Positions 39,501 to 55,300 are shown, counted from the stretch's first letter. The stretch: 64,000 bases of DNA from Theocolax elegans (GCA_026168455.1 CM047427.1:86768670-86832669), one strand, 5' to 3'. The notes: generated by a model not told the origin, from the sequence alone. Numbers and translations are program-made.

Positions 39501-42500
39501 CTACTAATTAGATTTATGTTCCATGTACAACTTAAGACACTTCACTTCTCAACCCCAATGATTAATAGAAACCGAAAGCAGAGTTGCACGGAAAATTATC
39601 TAGAACGAGATGCCGTTACACGACTTCATTAGAGCAACTCAAATGTAATAATTTAACTTGAGAAATATTCATGATATATGCTAAATGTGTAATCAGTATA
39701 ATTCTAAGTATATTTATTTCATTTCAAGGAAAACCATATTTCTTAAACTAATATCATTTGATTAAACTAAATTTATCTCGATATTGCTTACGATCTACAC
39801 GTAATAATAAGTGCAGTACATCGTTGAATTTAATTTGTTATCAATTACCGAAATGCACAGATGGAAAGTGTCGAATTAAGATGCAATCGATATTAACGTA
39901 ATTGATTACTAAATGTATATACGTAGCTGATTCGCGATTTCAATTAAATTGTTATGAAGCCATTGTTTTTTTTAATGTTGTTAAAACATTAAATCGAATT
40001 GGATTCTATAGCAATAAATACCCAATTTTTAAAGAGTCGTTGTCGAATTTTGAAATTGTTTACTCTCTGCGTATGTTTTTCATTTTCTCAAGATGTTGTT
40101 AAATCGAATATCCGAAGACAACAGAGTATGAATCAATTTACCGCGTAATGTAGATATAAGATAATGAAACATAATTTTAGAGCTGCATTATTTACTTGTG
40201 ATATAATGTGATACATACTTCACTGGAATTACCGAAGAGGAATGTCGAAACTAAGAAATATACTTTAATTATATCTCGCGAGAAAAAGAAACAAAAATAA
40301 ATTCTAACAATACCCGAGACACAAATTAAAATTGATTTGTTTAATAGATTATAGAATAAAAATGTATAGAAAAAATGAGTAGAAAACGGTAAGGTAAATC
40401 GAAGAATTGTAACGCATTCAAACGAAGAGTGTGCGTATATATTTCTTAGGCAATGGGAAATGTATAGCCGAGGCAATAAAATCGTTGCCCGAGGCAGCCA
40501 CAACCGGTGGATAATCAGTGAAACACGCGTCACCCCAGAGTTCGTATAAGGGAAAGGGAGAGAGAGAGAGAGGCGCAACGGAGGCGGCGGAGGCGGTGGC
40601 ACTCTTGTATAAGGTTTACCGCTCTCCGGGCGAGTAGATTGTACGTGCGCGCGGCTGTAAACGATTTGCCACGGCAATTCGCAGCTAAGCCCTCCCGCAG
40701 CAGCAATCCACTTTCCGCGGTGCACATTCGATGCGCGCGGCACAGGCACAATGCGAACGCACCGAGGTGTAAATACTTAATAACTCGGACGGACCTCCGA
40801 CGTTCTAGTTTCTAGGGCCTCGACTAATCGCGAATGCGCGCTTTCGAAACTTTTCCCACTATACCCTTCCTAAACTCCATTACATTTACCACTTCGCAAA
40901 TGCCCAACTGTACTCGCTATATAAACGTAAGGTGCGAGATATCCACGGGGATGCGAAACCGCAACGCTATTTTCGCAAAGGGTGTCAAGGGGAGATCCCT
41001 GTTTCGGGGATATCTCAGCTTAGATTTGATGGATCGTTTTGTTATGCATTCATGAACTCGGTCTACGATTTTACATTTTCCATCACCTCGCGCGTACTTT
41101 CTCTCCAAATTATTTTCATTTGTTTTCCGCGCTTTACTGCACTACTGCAATCCGTTATTCTTTAAATCTTCTACATTTTATTAATTATATTTATATTACA
41201 CATTTTATTACTAACTACAACATCTCCTTTCATATTTTTACATTATTATATCTATTTGATATACTATATTTGAAAATTTATATTACGCTCTTCCATTGGA
41301 CGTGTATACCATACTATATTTATACCAAGTGTTAGAATTACATTTGTTGGAAATTGAAAAATATTCATTCGCTTTTCTTTTTTTAAACTCATTTCCGTTA
41401 AATCAAATCACAATATCATATTTCGAATTACTTTCCACGGTATTAAAGTTTCAATTCTCACTACTTTATTAAAGGCAGTTAACTCTTACACTTTTGAGAT
41501 ACTGAATTTTACCTTTAAATACTCTTTTACAAAAATTAAACTTCTCTATTGCAACAAATGATTTATTTAGTATTAAAACAACTTCTTAAATATAGTTGCA
41601 ACGGTAATGTTTTTTGACGTGATTAAATAATGCATTTGTAACTATAGAAATATATCTTATAGTTTCAAAATTTATTTGGTAATAGATAACGCATTATTTA
41701 AAGCTTTGAGACTATTTTGTGTATGAATCTAAGTAAAATTCTCAATTTAGAATATGATCATTATACCAAGAAAGATTATTTTATATATATTTACATTAAT
41801 TTTCGATATGTTTTAAACAATAATGCTTGACAATAGAAAGTATCTTTAATCCATATACGAATATATGATACAAAATGAAAAAAAAAATATCCAAAATGTT
41901 TATTTTTATATAAATTCATTATCAATCGATAAAAATTCTGCAAGCGTTTTACTAGCGATGAAAAAATATTTTATTAGACGAACAATATTTTTCCACGAAT
42001 TCATATCTATAAAAATGTACATTTTAACCAATAGTTTCAATGATTCAAGCGATGCGAAATTTTCAGATCAATCTTTTTCCTCCATAGAAAGAAGCTTTAA
42101 AAATAAGCTCGAAAAAAAAAACTGTGACAGTCGCAGAGTATAAAAATAAAGGAAACGTAGCGGTAGCCTACATTTTTCCCAATATTTTCGTGCTGTCCCA
42201 TGCCATTTTGCGACGATAAAGAATGGGCGAGCGTGTCCTATGGAAAGAGGAGTCAAAGCACCCCGGCTTATCGTTTTCAGTAGGACGCGCGCAAGCTCGC
42301 CCGTTCACTCGGTGCTGCTCCCCTGGGGTAGCTGATCGTTTTAGGGATTTTAGAGGAGCGACGTAGATGCCACGTCTCCTTACGCGCGGGGCCCCATGAG
42401 TCGTTGACTGCGAAAACGGATGAAATATACCGACATCGATTTTCCATCGAGTGGGGTACTTATAATTTTCCTCCCTCACTCTTTCTTCCGTGCACTCTTC

Positions 42501-43298
42501 CATCGCTTTGTGGTTACGCTTAGGATAGTCGACTCAAAAACCCATTAACCCGACAGATGCGCTACTAAACATTTAAAATGTGTAGCGACACCGATAGTAA
42601 AAATCCAAAGGATAATTCAGAGTATATTGTGGTTTAACTGTTATTAATTGATTCTTATTCAATCTTCTGAAAATAATTCAATAAGGTATATTTAGTCATT
42701 TTTTATTATAAACAGATCATTTCAACCGGAAATAAATTTACGTGATACTTATATGATTGCACAATTCTTATCATATTCTTTAAGTCATAAATAAAATAAT
42801 ATACATTGTTAAAAAAATCATTTGTAAATGAAACTAAAGGAATCCTATCAAGTTAAATCAGTTTGACTGGTAATATACTTGCTTGACTTAAATATTCAAT
42901 TTCTCATTTTATATATTTATACACTTCGAAGAATTATATCTGTAAGAGCTGCAATGCTTATAGAGTTATTCAAAATGTATTAAATGCAATTGCTCGTGGA
43001 TCCTTTTAATGCATGTATTATGTAGCACAATACTGTTAGTAAACGTTCTCTTCCCTCTAAATAGTGAAAATAATGGTTAAAATAGAAAAATAATATAATA
43101 CATAAGGTAAACAATAATCTGAAAGTTCTTTATTGAAATATAAATTTCGCAAACTCGTTTGCGCAGTAGAGTCACGAAGGTCATAATCTCATCATCCACC
43201 AGTGGAGTCGGAAGCCCGTTAATGAAAATGCAGTTAATAGCGAAAAAAATTCTCCAACAAAGACATTTTGCATTACATTCATCTCGAGAGAGCGAGAG

Positions 43299-43340
<42 letters not shown>

Positions 43341-46300
43341 CGGAGGGGTAAAAGGAGGGTGAACAGAGCGCGTATAAGGGTACGAGAAAAGATAAAGGTC
43401 CTGGAATGTGCCGCACTCGCGCGTGTGACCAGTTTTATTATGAGGCAGCTTCGCTCCCGGCGAGCGTCATCTTCTTTTTCATCGCATTCCACGTTATACA
43501 CGTTGCGGTGGTATTATATGGTAAAGGAATTCGGGCCGCTCTATCGGACGATGTTCTTAAATTTCATTCTCGACATCTCTCGTCGAGCTGATCTACTGCT
43601 TTCTCTCTATCTCTCTCGGTCTCCTTTGCCCGCCCGCCCGCGCGCTTGCGAGACACGTTATAAAACGGTGCAATACTCACGCGAACGTGTGTGTGTGTGG
43701 GTGGGGTGTGGGTGAGGGTGGGTGAGCGCACCAGCCCCGTGACACCCTCCCTGAATTCGTAATGAGAGCCTGCGGAGAGAATTTTTTATTATCCTAGCAG
43801 CCAGTGCCGATGTGAATTTTCGCGCGAATGTGAATAAATGAAAGAAATTTCATAAATTATTTAAACGGTTTATGAGGGAGCGGGCGGGCCCTGTTAATAA
43901 TTGGTACGGTACGGTGCAACTACATCGTTTTCGGTGGTACACTTATAATTTAATGAGTGAGATGGAACGGTTCAATTACTGGTTGCTCATGTGTACCAAA
44001 TAAAACGATCTAATGGATTCACTTTTACGAGTGTATGTGTATCATTCGCGCATATTCGATGTTCCCGTTAAATCTATTGATACCCAAAATATGTTGTATT
44101 TATACGGTAAACAACGGGGAATCGAGTAACACAATTTTTTGCGCAATCGTTTTAAACACGAGAATGAATGTTACATGAGAATAAGGTAAACAATGTGATT
44201 TCGTTTAATTCAACAATAAATTTTCGTATATTGTATATAAAAAGCGAATAAGCGATGTAGTATTATATACGAACGGGTGGGTAACGGGGTATAATTCGTA
44301 CACCCCACAATTGAAGTAAATATTAAACTCGGAAATTCCCCTTTCATTATAGAGCTCATATTTAAATCATCACACAGGATCAACGACGAAATTAAACCGG
44401 AATAAAGCTACCGCGAAACCCTTCATAAAACTTGAAGAAGAAAGATTACGATGGGGGGAAGACAAAGGAGCGCATTAGCACGAGGTTGGGTATACATCCA
44501 CCAGGGCAAAGTGCTCTAATCTCGAGTCCTCAGCCGAAAAGAGAAGCCGCGATAAGTGCGAAATTCGGTCGCGCGCGAATTAGACCGGCATCTACATACA
44601 CAGGAGCGCGAGAAAAATGCTGTATCACGAAAAGCTTTTTGCGGCATCATCCGTATACCACGCGGAATTCTCTGATCAGCTCGTATCCTCCCTCGTTCCT
44701 CTGATATCTACCAAAGCTTCTATACGCGCGTTTCTCAAGGCTTTGAAAGGATGCACTTAAGGGCTCGCGGAACCGAGCGAATGACAGGAAAATTGATATT
44801 TCCCGCGGCGAGAAGGTAGAGACCGCGCACTTATTCCGAATCGGCGAGCAAATCAAAATTTGGACGGGTCTAGGTTATTAATCCGCATCTCACTCTCTCT
44901 CTCTCTCTCTCTCTGTGAAATTTACTTAATTTACTTTTAATCACGTCGAGTAAGTGAGCCCTTCATTGAATTATGCGGAATACCGGACGAAAGCTCTAGG
45001 GCGCGTACCCTTAAACGAGCTTACGTATCTAGACTGACAGGATCGCTAACGGCTAACCTAACTGCCATAATGCAATTCGATTCTTATATTTCCTTTTAAA
45101 ATGAAAATTATTCTTTCATTTCATTTTGATTAATGTTGACGATACGGTTCTGCGTACTGCTATCGCCTTCATAAATATTCGAGATATAATTCATAAACAT
45201 TTCAAACTGTAAAATCATTCGGAAATATATCTCTGAAAAACTCGACCGATGAAAATATTTCTATTAGTATTGATTCAAACGGTTTCGACAGAATACTGTA
45301 CGATAAGTACTTTTATAATAATTTTCTATATATTTTATTATTATAATTTCTATATATTTTATTATAATCATTTTTATATATAAAGAGCCCGTAAGTAAGC
45401 AGGTTTCTATGTAACAAATAATAATAGCAACAAAATAACCATAGGTTATACAATTTTTTAGATATTTATAAATTTGTGTTACTTTTTCGGTAAATTCAGA
45501 AGCCATAATAATACATACAAATATCGATGAAATTAAAAATCATCTTTTTTGTTTTTATAATAAATTCTAGCGCTTGATTTTTTCCATTTAACTGTTCACT
45601 ACATGCATAAAATTCTTAATTTAAAAAAGTTTTATATTACGGTAAATGTTTATTTAGTTTAGATATGGTTTAAACATAAAACGTGATTATTTTTCTGCAA
45701 AATAGCAAAACCTCGATTCATTTATAATAAATTTAAAGAATAATAAACGATTTTTTATCATAAATATGTGTGTATATATATATATATTGAAGAATGAAGT
45801 ATCAGGAGTTAAAGAAGTAAAAATGAGGAAGATCATTTCCATGGAGATACCGTCTGGGTCTGTCTGCAACGCGAATAAATTTTCTTCTCCCTCATAATAC
45901 ACCCTTCGATTTTTCAAATGTCAATGGATACAAGAGGGGTAGGCGCGCGGGAGAGATAAAAAACAAAAGAAACTTCGAAAAGGGGTGAGCGATATCACGG
46001 GGGGTACAAGACGGATCGCCGCTCACAGCTTATCGAGCAAATCTCGTATCTCGAGCGTGTACACCGAGAAAACAATATCGATACTGCTGTAATTTACGTG
46101 ATAAACGTGCAACATGCAAGTTACGTTGTTATACAAGTAATTTTCATTCCACGATCTACTTAATTATTATTAATGTAACTAACCTAGAAATAATTTATCA
46201 CGATTATCTTATTTACTTTTTAATAATCATTCATTTTACTTTGAATAATAGAAGCGCCTATAGCTTTAGGGAATATTTTTTGCAGATATTAAACTTTAAG

Positions 46301-49300
46301 ATGATGCGTAATGAAACATTTTGAAACTAAAAAATACCTTTAATTTCATTTTATTTTTATAGTGTAAATACGTGTACACAGTTGTCTTGAAATTTTTGTG
46401 ATAATTGTACAATTACTAACAGTTCTCTTGATGTATATAATAATTAAGACTGTGAAGCATCGGTAAAAATAATGAAAAATCAATACCGTACTTTTGATAA
46501 ACTAGATTAATTAATAACCTTTTGTATTATTAACTCTATCGAAGTTTTCCTTTGCTACATTTATTTGAAAAATCAAAGTATAAAACAACGTAGTAGAAAA
46601 TAAAATAGTACTGAGAAGTAGCTATTATTACAATAAATAAAAAATTACAAACTACTTAAATATACTATGATAATTCAGAAAAAATGTAACTTTTCAAAAG
46701 TGTCTTTAAAAAATAATGAGATTTCGGATGTAGTGGTTTAAAATTGGTGGGATTTCGTGGGCAAGTCAAGGCCCGTAGGCTCGAAAGACGCCACGCACGA
46801 GTGGAGGACGTTGTCCAGCGCATTTCGGTCGGATTAATTGGCGACGTTGAAATTGCCGGTAGCCACAGTCGAGGCTTCTCCTCGCGGCACGTCAAACGCG
46901 CTGACATAGGGCCGCCGGCCTTCGAGCCGCCTAGGACTAAGGGGGTGAGCGCAACGGTTTATCGATCACATGGTACCTCGGGCATATCCAACGGGGAAGA
47001 CCCGGGATTCGCTTCCCGTCGCTCTACAGTGAGAGACGCGTGCACGCATGGACGCGACCGGGCTTTGCGTGTGTATATATATATATGTATATATCAGCTC
47101 GCTCGAACACCCGTTAAGGAAATATTTGCTTTTACCGAACAGTTTTGTTTTCCAAGGGCTCTGGATGCACCCAACATTCTTTCAAATATCGATTTCACGT
47201 CTTCTTTTCTCCTTTTCTATTGCTTAGTTTACTCGCTGCGATTCAATTAATGATAAATAAACGTTCATTTTTAAATGAATATTAAAATAACACAATTGTC
47301 AGGGCGCAGTTTTATTGACGCAAACATCGTACTGGCTATTCTTATTCGCTCTACGAAATTGAATACTCTTTTAATATTTCTTTATTTCAATATATACCTG
47401 CAATTTATAACCACCCGCTCTTTTGACGATTTATCATATGCATTAGGGTACATTAATATCTATAAAATGAAATATAGCTTTTATTTATTTCACAAATTAA
47501 TATTAAGCTAGATTAGATTCACGTTTTATGTTATATTGAAATGTATTTTGTTGCTTTCATTTAACTTAGATTTTCTCTTACGATAATTCGTTATATATTT
47601 TATTCATACCGGTATAATATTCCACGTACATTATGCATGATTATATACTACTACTTGAAATGTTTCACATTTATTCTAAGGATTTTTTATTATGTATCCG
47701 CGTTAAACTCTTTTTCGTATCAAAGCTCCGTATTAACTTCGTTAACATTAGTTTTTTTAAAGAAATATATGAATTACCACGTTTAACTACGCAAACCGCA
47801 TTAAAATTATAAATATCGATATTATTTTCAAAATGAATTAGAAGTCTTTATAGAATTAAATATAAAGAAAGTAAAAAATGTAAAAGCTATTCCATATGCA
47901 ATCGGAAATTATTATAAATTAAGATATTTCAAAAGCAGATGTAAAAAAATCAAGATGAGTGAAAAAAAGAACAAGTAATTTAATCGACTAATACTATGAA
48001 AACCACTGAATAAAGACTTGTGTATAGTAAAGTATGAAAAAAAGCTCGAAGAAGAAAGACGAAAAAGGGGAACAAACAATTGGTGAGCGGTGCGAAAATG
48101 AAAAAGAAGACGATCCAAGCCGAGGTGACAAAAAAAGCCAGAGCAGTGGGGCTTCCCTCTCATCTTTCGCGCATTATCGTTCGTGTTATTTCAATTAGTA
48201 GCGGGGGATTTGCAGCTTTGCATCTCTCGACGTGCGAATCCTTATAGAGAAAGCTTCTCGCGAAGAATGCGCGTCTCGAGCAGATCGCGCGCGCACGACA
48301 AAATAAATATAATTAAAAGGCACTCAGAAGGGCTTTAAAACCCCGAGGCAAGTTATTCTCCCTCCCTTCTTCCTAGCGAAACGAAAGCCGACTAGGGAGG
48401 TAACAGAAACGACTAGGTGAATTTTTTATTCATCGAGAACGCGACAGAGAAAGTGCGAGGTACGCTTACACGTTATTAACGTCCCTTTCCTCGTCAGCTT
48501 AATGGACGGAATGTTTTAATTTCAAAAGATTTACCGAGTAGCTTGAACAAAGCGGCCCATTGTCGAGCGAGTGACGCCTCGCTAGCAGTTCTTACGCTAA
48601 ATCGCGCTTACCCACCGATTTTCCTCGCTTTCATTCAAAAGCTGTACCAAAGAACTTTTGGTCAATCGGGTATTCCGGGATTCGCTAAATTTCACGATTA
48701 GAAAAAATACCATTACAATTGGGAGTAAAAAATCCACGTTGTAAAAACTGGAACGGCAAGAGACATGTGTTTTAGGATAAGGAAATATCGGGCGCGCGTC
48801 GTTGATGTAGCAAAGCAATGAAAGTGGCTTCTCGTAACTAGAAGGGCTTTAATTAATCGTAGGGAACAGTTAAGAGACGCACCCGCTTAGCAAAATATCG
48901 GTCGAGAAACAGGGATTTCCTTAGGTGCTAGTTGAACGAAGTCGATAAGATCGGAATTTCACACGTTTAGAAATTCGGATTAGCAATTACACTTGATACG
49001 TATTTTTCATTTTGGGTACAAGGTACTTCATTGCTTAATTTGTAGAAAATAAAAGAATTGGAATAGATTCGTGCAAAATTTTAGCTCATTTTTTTAAAAA
49101 TTTAATCAAGCATGCGATATAACAACTTTTTTACATTTTTTTCCACGATCATTGCATATACAATTTTTAAAATAATTTGAAAAAATAATATAAACGCCAA
49201 ATATTTCAAATGTTTTTTTACAACGTAAAAGTATCGGATGTACAATTTCACAGATGCTTTAGTAAATCAATAATTCAGTATGTACTTATTATCTTCAAAC

Positions 49301-52300
49301 GTAAACATGTATACATTTTTGAAATGTTTTTTAAACAAACGTGGATATGTACAAAAAATGTTTGAAATACTTTATTACTACATTTAAATGTAAAAATATT
49401 TTAAATATTCTCCTTTGACAAAAAGATTATATAATTTCGAAAATTTTCACTAATTTATTTCATTCTAATTAAATCAGTATATAAATTAAACCAAAAACAA
49501 CGATAAACGCCTAATTTTCGCATATAGCACATAAATCTGCTCGAAAAGTTTTGTCGAACATAATAATTCCTTTTGTTAAAAAAAAAATATAAAAAAAGTA
49601 ATCTCCCTTTTAATTATTTGTATACTTCTGATTTTCGAAGCACGAGCATTAATGGATTAAGTTATGTTGAATCTAGTCCATAGAACATTCGAAAACTAGT
49701 CGAAAACTCGAAACTACCGGGATACTGCAAAAAGAGTTAGCGCGACAATTGAGTAATCATTAACCGGCGTCCGACTGACGCAGCTTCGCATTTACTCAAA
49801 AACATCGCGTTACGACGCTGGAACCACAATTTCCCAAAGCAATTCACCAGTTTCCCCCTCGACGGTAGTGTTCAAGAGGTGCATTTAATTATAAACTTCC
49901 CTTAATATTCCGCGATCCATTCTGCGCATGTTACTCCAATTCGTTTTGCTCGCGCGTATAAAGCTTTTACCGTATGGTGAGGTTATGTCGCCCTTACTTT
50001 GCCCGCGCACATTTGTATGCCCGACGTATGCGGCTCAGCTCTCAAAAGGATTATTGTAACGACAAACTTTGTCTCTTTCAGAATATGGACGTCGCCAAGG
50101 CATCTGAGCGTCTTCTCAAATTAGCGGTAAGTTTTTTTTTACTACTTATCTAAATCTATTTATTTATTTAAATATCCTGCCATTCGATATTAATATATTG
50201 AAATAGATCGATTTTAATTTTAACTACTGAAATCACCGTATATTTTTAAATATTTTTTTGAAAAGGATCAGGTTTAAAACAATGACTATAATAAAACTAA
50301 AACGAGCTTTTTCCATCTAATGATATAACAGTTTGCCAATATTCAATTGTACGCTGCATTTCAATTAACCAATGTTTTATTTATTAGAAAAATAATAAAG
50401 GATATTGTTCAGATTGATAGATAGCTCCATTGTAACCATTGTGGATCTGTTACAATAATAAATTAATAATACGTACATTTTGTATTATATTTTTGTACAT
50501 GCATTGCAAAAATTCGATCGCAGAAAATTGCGTTATTAATATCAAAAACACATATGTTGCACATATGTGTATAATGTACGCCCTGTAAAAATAGCAGCGT
50601 ATGTGTATTCAATTTAAAAATATCAAGTAGAATAAAAAATTATAAACTATTTATAAAGCTTAAAAAATGCTTGGCCAGTAAACTCCATTGGCTGTAATAA
50701 TCTTTAAAAACATTTTAATCCAATGGTTGTTAATTTCAATTTTTATTATAAAACATTTGTACGAAAATCAATAAAAGTCAATTTTAAGAATTTTTGTCGT
50801 AAAACTGAATCTTATCGTTGAGAATATATGTTATACCGTTTATATGAATGTGTAATATAAGACAACTTTCCCTGAACCACTAAATAGAAAAGGTTCAGTA
50901 TAACCATAGGTGCAGCGTACGTTGAATAAAAGAGTTAAGAAAAAAAAAGGATTATCAGACAGTCGAATATGAATGGTATATTGTACGACAGCGAAATATT
51001 GGAGCCTCCTATGGCGTGTCGCACCCCAAGACATCTCAAGGTGATCTGCCGACGCGGTTGACGCGCGTGCCTATTGTTCCCGCAGACGCATATATACGTG
51101 CACACAGATGTGCCGTACATCCGCACGTTCGCGCCGGAGATTACGAGAGGCTTCGACATGGAAATCTTCAGTTGTAGCAATATACAAGCCTCCGCAATAT
51201 AATTTAATTGAATTCAACGGAATTTGATGAAAATACGAGCGTTAATATGAATATGGATTTCAAACGTTAAAATTTCGCAATATCCAGTTTACCCTATATA
51301 TTTTCATTACTACCGCGCTCAAACCGACACGTTGACAACTTGAATAAATTAATCTGGTGCACGGCGAATCGAAATCTCGATCAACAACAAATGAGAATAT
51401 TTCAAACTAACAATATTATTAATCGAGTTACTTGGGTACTTTGCAATCTTTATAAACCTGTATTATTGTTTTCGTTGGAAACGGGTGAAATTTATTGACA
51501 TTTATCAAACTTTTTAATGGACTGATTAGACGAAGATATACGAAAAATGTATTTTACGAATTGGACATCTTAGTTCCTCGAGCGAATTTACGTTACTCAA
51601 GTATAAACTTTTTGATGGTTACAACGGAAATTCGATTGCCTCGGGAAAATAGTAGACACTTAAGCCAAAAAGTTGGTGCAACCAAATTATCCCCATCGGT
51701 GCACATATTTTATAGAGCTGCGAACGCGTCGAACGCAGGGATAAAATCTTATAGTTCCAGTGGAGAGTCGATAGAAATCGAGTTATTTCCAAGTTTAAAG
51801 GCCCAGCCCGAGCATGCTACCGCAATTAAATTTTCCAGTTTCCACGTCAGATGGACGCCGCGAAACAATGCGCTTCGACTAATCGCGTTTCCCACTTCAG
51901 TGCTGCAATTGTCAATACAATTCGTCTCAAAAAGTAAACTAATTACCTTTTCAGTCTCGATCGCCAGGCAATTCGAGCCGCGAAATCCATTCGACGCTTT
52001 CAGGTTAACCCAAAATATTACATGGATCTCGCCGACGAAACTACAAAGTATATGTAATTACATACTTGTATACGTTTGTCAATAATTTGACGGTCACGTG
52101 GACATCGTTGCGTAATTCTAGTAATCAAGGTAATTGCAAGCTTCTTGGCCAAATTAGAAAAATCGAGCACGTGGACATGACAGTGAAAAAAGATACCGAA
52201 GAAAATAACAAGGAAACACGATTGAGCGGCATGAACTCACGTGCTACGTCGACAGAATCCGCCCTTAAATTCATTGGTATAATTCAACAATTGGATCGAA

Positions 52301-55300
52301 AATAATTCGACCGCTTCCTTTGAGTCACGCTAATTATTACGATCGAGCCAATTCTACCTTCATCCCTATCTCGAACGGTTATCGCCCGTCCGTGCGGGGA
52401 CTTTTAGATTTGGTTAAGGTAAATATTTTGGGAAGGTTAATACTCTCGTATCTAGGCAGATACGAACATATTATTAATTATTTGTTTCTAGTATTTAGAA
52501 ATAAATAACAGGATTGAAACTTATAAATACGATAAAATAAAATTTAAAGGTAGCAGCTTTTATATCAATTCAATAAAGTCATTGAGATATTTTAGATGTT
52601 ATAGAAATCTTCGTCAAATAATATTGCTAGTTCCGAGATAAATACAAAATAAATATATATATATATTAAAATGGATATTGGAAAACATAAGTGTATGATG
52701 TAGTAGAAAATTAAAAAGTAACATTTAATGTATAGTATGTGTAAGATTACACAAGTCCAATTACTAGAATATTTCATAAAGTTTTATTGTAAGTAATATC
52801 TTGAGTCTATAAGTATATCCCTTGTATAAATGTATAATATAATTGAATGGATATATAACATTGAAAATATAAATAATACATTAAAGAATGAATAATCGTT
52901 GAATATGCATAATCAAATTTATTTTAATGTAACACGTACTTATACTGATAACATTTTAAGTTTTATTATAATTTTAATATTCTATTGAAGATTCGAGATA
53001 CAGCAAATTATACTTAACAAAATTAAATAATTTTAATGCACTTACAATATTATGCCATCAATTAACAAAAGAAGTAATTTAATTATTTCGAAATTCGTTA
53101 ATACGATTATTTGTTTAAAATTTGATGAATGTTTATCACTGAAACCACGTTTAGCTCGTGGATTAATATTTTAAAAATATTAATCAAAGAGCCATAATTA
53201 TATTGTTATATAATTAAAAAAGTGATGAATCGTAAGGATAGGAAACCGATTGGTGTAGATATACATCCGAGTAAATGTAATTCGAAAGAGCTGTCTTGAT
53301 TCTAATATCCAGCCGCATAATATCGAAGTAAATGAAAGGGTACAGGATTCCGTAGAGACGAAAGAAGAATCAAAGATTAATAAGGGTACGGTCATACCAA
53401 GTCTCCGATAACACCTAGCGCCTTCGATCTCGCGTTTATTGACATCGACACTCTTACCATCGATACACAAGAGCGACCGTGAAGCCATGGCGTGGGATTC
53501 TATCAATGATACAGACATATTGGATATATGAATATTACATCGGGTCAGAGCGGAATCCGTGACTTTGATCAAAGACAAGTCGTTAGAAAGTATAACGTCG
53601 CGAAAGTGGGAACGTATGTCGTTTCCGACGTATACCTATATATCACGCAGGAAAGTATCTCTATACGTTGGCCCTCCTCGACGAGGTGCTTAATCGATAT
53701 TTTCCATTTACTCCGGGAGAGGTACGACCAAGGCGCTCGGAATGAAATTAGAACGCAGAAACTGGTTCGCGTCTTTCTCTCTTTCCGCGGATATCTTCCT
53801 TTTTCGCCGATGCTATATTTCGCTTGTTATTTATATATATCCGCATTTGACGATTTAAGAGCATCGTCTTTAGTTTCTCGAGCGAAGGTACACGTTTTCT
53901 TTGATGGATGATTCGATTCACCTTTGAGCAAGCTCGGTATAATCGTATTTTAATGGGTCGATTCTATATATTCTCCAATCGATCGTTGAGAAATATTTAG
54001 AGATTCTCGATGATTCTCGAAGAAGCACGTGTACCAGCGGGTAGTTAAATTAAAACGAGCATTCGAGAAGAAGCGGCGAAAGTCGAAGAAAGAAACAGTT
54101 GGAATTTTCGTCTCGGGATCTGGAATGTCTCGGGTTTTCCGTACGTGCGTGGGAGAAGAGGCACCGAGAACGCCAAGAGAACAGTAGCTGGTCAAAGTTT
54201 ACCGTTGGGTTTCTTTGTGGTATCGGCTCTGGTCGCAAATGACGCTCCTCACGTCCTTCTTGGTTTTTCCTTGCTGTGCGGAACGAAAGAAAATCCTAGG
54301 GCATCTCTTTCTCGCTCACTCTCTCGTCGAATGAATGAAGGAAAGTCACGACGGGAGGGAAGAGAAAACGAAATTAAAACGTTGGAGGAAGTTTTCCTGC
54401 CCGCGAACCAGGAATCCTTCTTTCGCTCGTTTTAACTCCCCTTTGGCTCGCTCGCTCTGCTCTTCGTCTTCTGCGTCGAAAAGAAGGAAGGATATGTCTC
54501 GCGGCGAAAAAGGACCTGACCGCACCTTTGTGCGTCTCCGCGACATTATTAAACCTTTGACGAGAGAAAAAGAGAAAAACTCTGTACGTAAGAGGAATAG
54601 GAAAGGAGTGCGTCTCGACGAGAAACGAAATAACTTGTGAATTCACGACGCGAGTGCGTTTATTAAGATGCAAAGGGCGGAGTTGTGTACCAAGGGAGAT
54701 GAGAGTGGGTTACCTTCGTTAGGGATTCGTAATAAACATCAGGTTTCCTAGGGTACAAGGGAGCCAAAACTTTGGATGCTGACAAAGATATCGAACGAAT
54801 TTGATTACCTGATCTGACTTGGATTTTCTTTCGTTATTACATAAACCTATGGTTAACTTAGTCCTAACGCACTCTATTTACACATTTTTATTAGAAAAAT
54901 TGTTGCGATGAAACTTTCTTTAAATTTCACCTATCTGCATTTTATTTTTAATAAGATTCCCTAGATAACGTACAAAATACATATATTCCCATTTTATTAA
55001 ATATACACATTACAAAGTGATATGTTATCATTTAAAAATTATATTTAAAACATTGTCGGTTAATTGAACCAAGGGGCTGTTATGTACATACACAACTAAT
55101 CCTGTCTCATCTGAGCGCATCGAGATATTTTTCTATGTTAATTTTAACTTATACGCGTGTTATTTTAGATATTTTCTTTCGTAAAAAAATTCATGTACGT
55201 CGGAAAAATTATCATTGCCGTAGGATTTTGCGATCGTTGAAATAATATTGGCCTCGTTCAAAGTTAACTGAAATTGTTTTTTCTATTATAATATAAATGG

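Larger units (their letters stand above)
36852..50081 (+). other. DGAT1: DGAT1 intron, 13.2 kb
   Basis: Mostly AT-rich. GC-rich islands at about 37860-38320, 40500-41100, 42140-42540, 43360-43760, 44440-45060, 46740-47060 and 48040-48960 hold GA, CT and GT/G-rich simple repeats. A two-copy 25-bp tandem lies at 45318-45366. The flanking exons join in frame, so no DGAT1 exon is missing. Open frames (for example 185 codons on the minus strand from 40749, 168 codons on the + strand from 46744) carry no family wording. Confidence 0.9.

Noticed and set aside
40192..40749. 185-codon minus-strand open frame
   Set aside because: Poly-Pro and Leu/Ser runs from GGC and GA repeats, then an AT-rich Phe/Ile/Tyr-rich tail; reads as chance.
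51495..52085. 196-codon open frame on the + strand
   Set aside because: No recognised domain or motif; lies inside a DGAT1 intron with no promoter or splice support.
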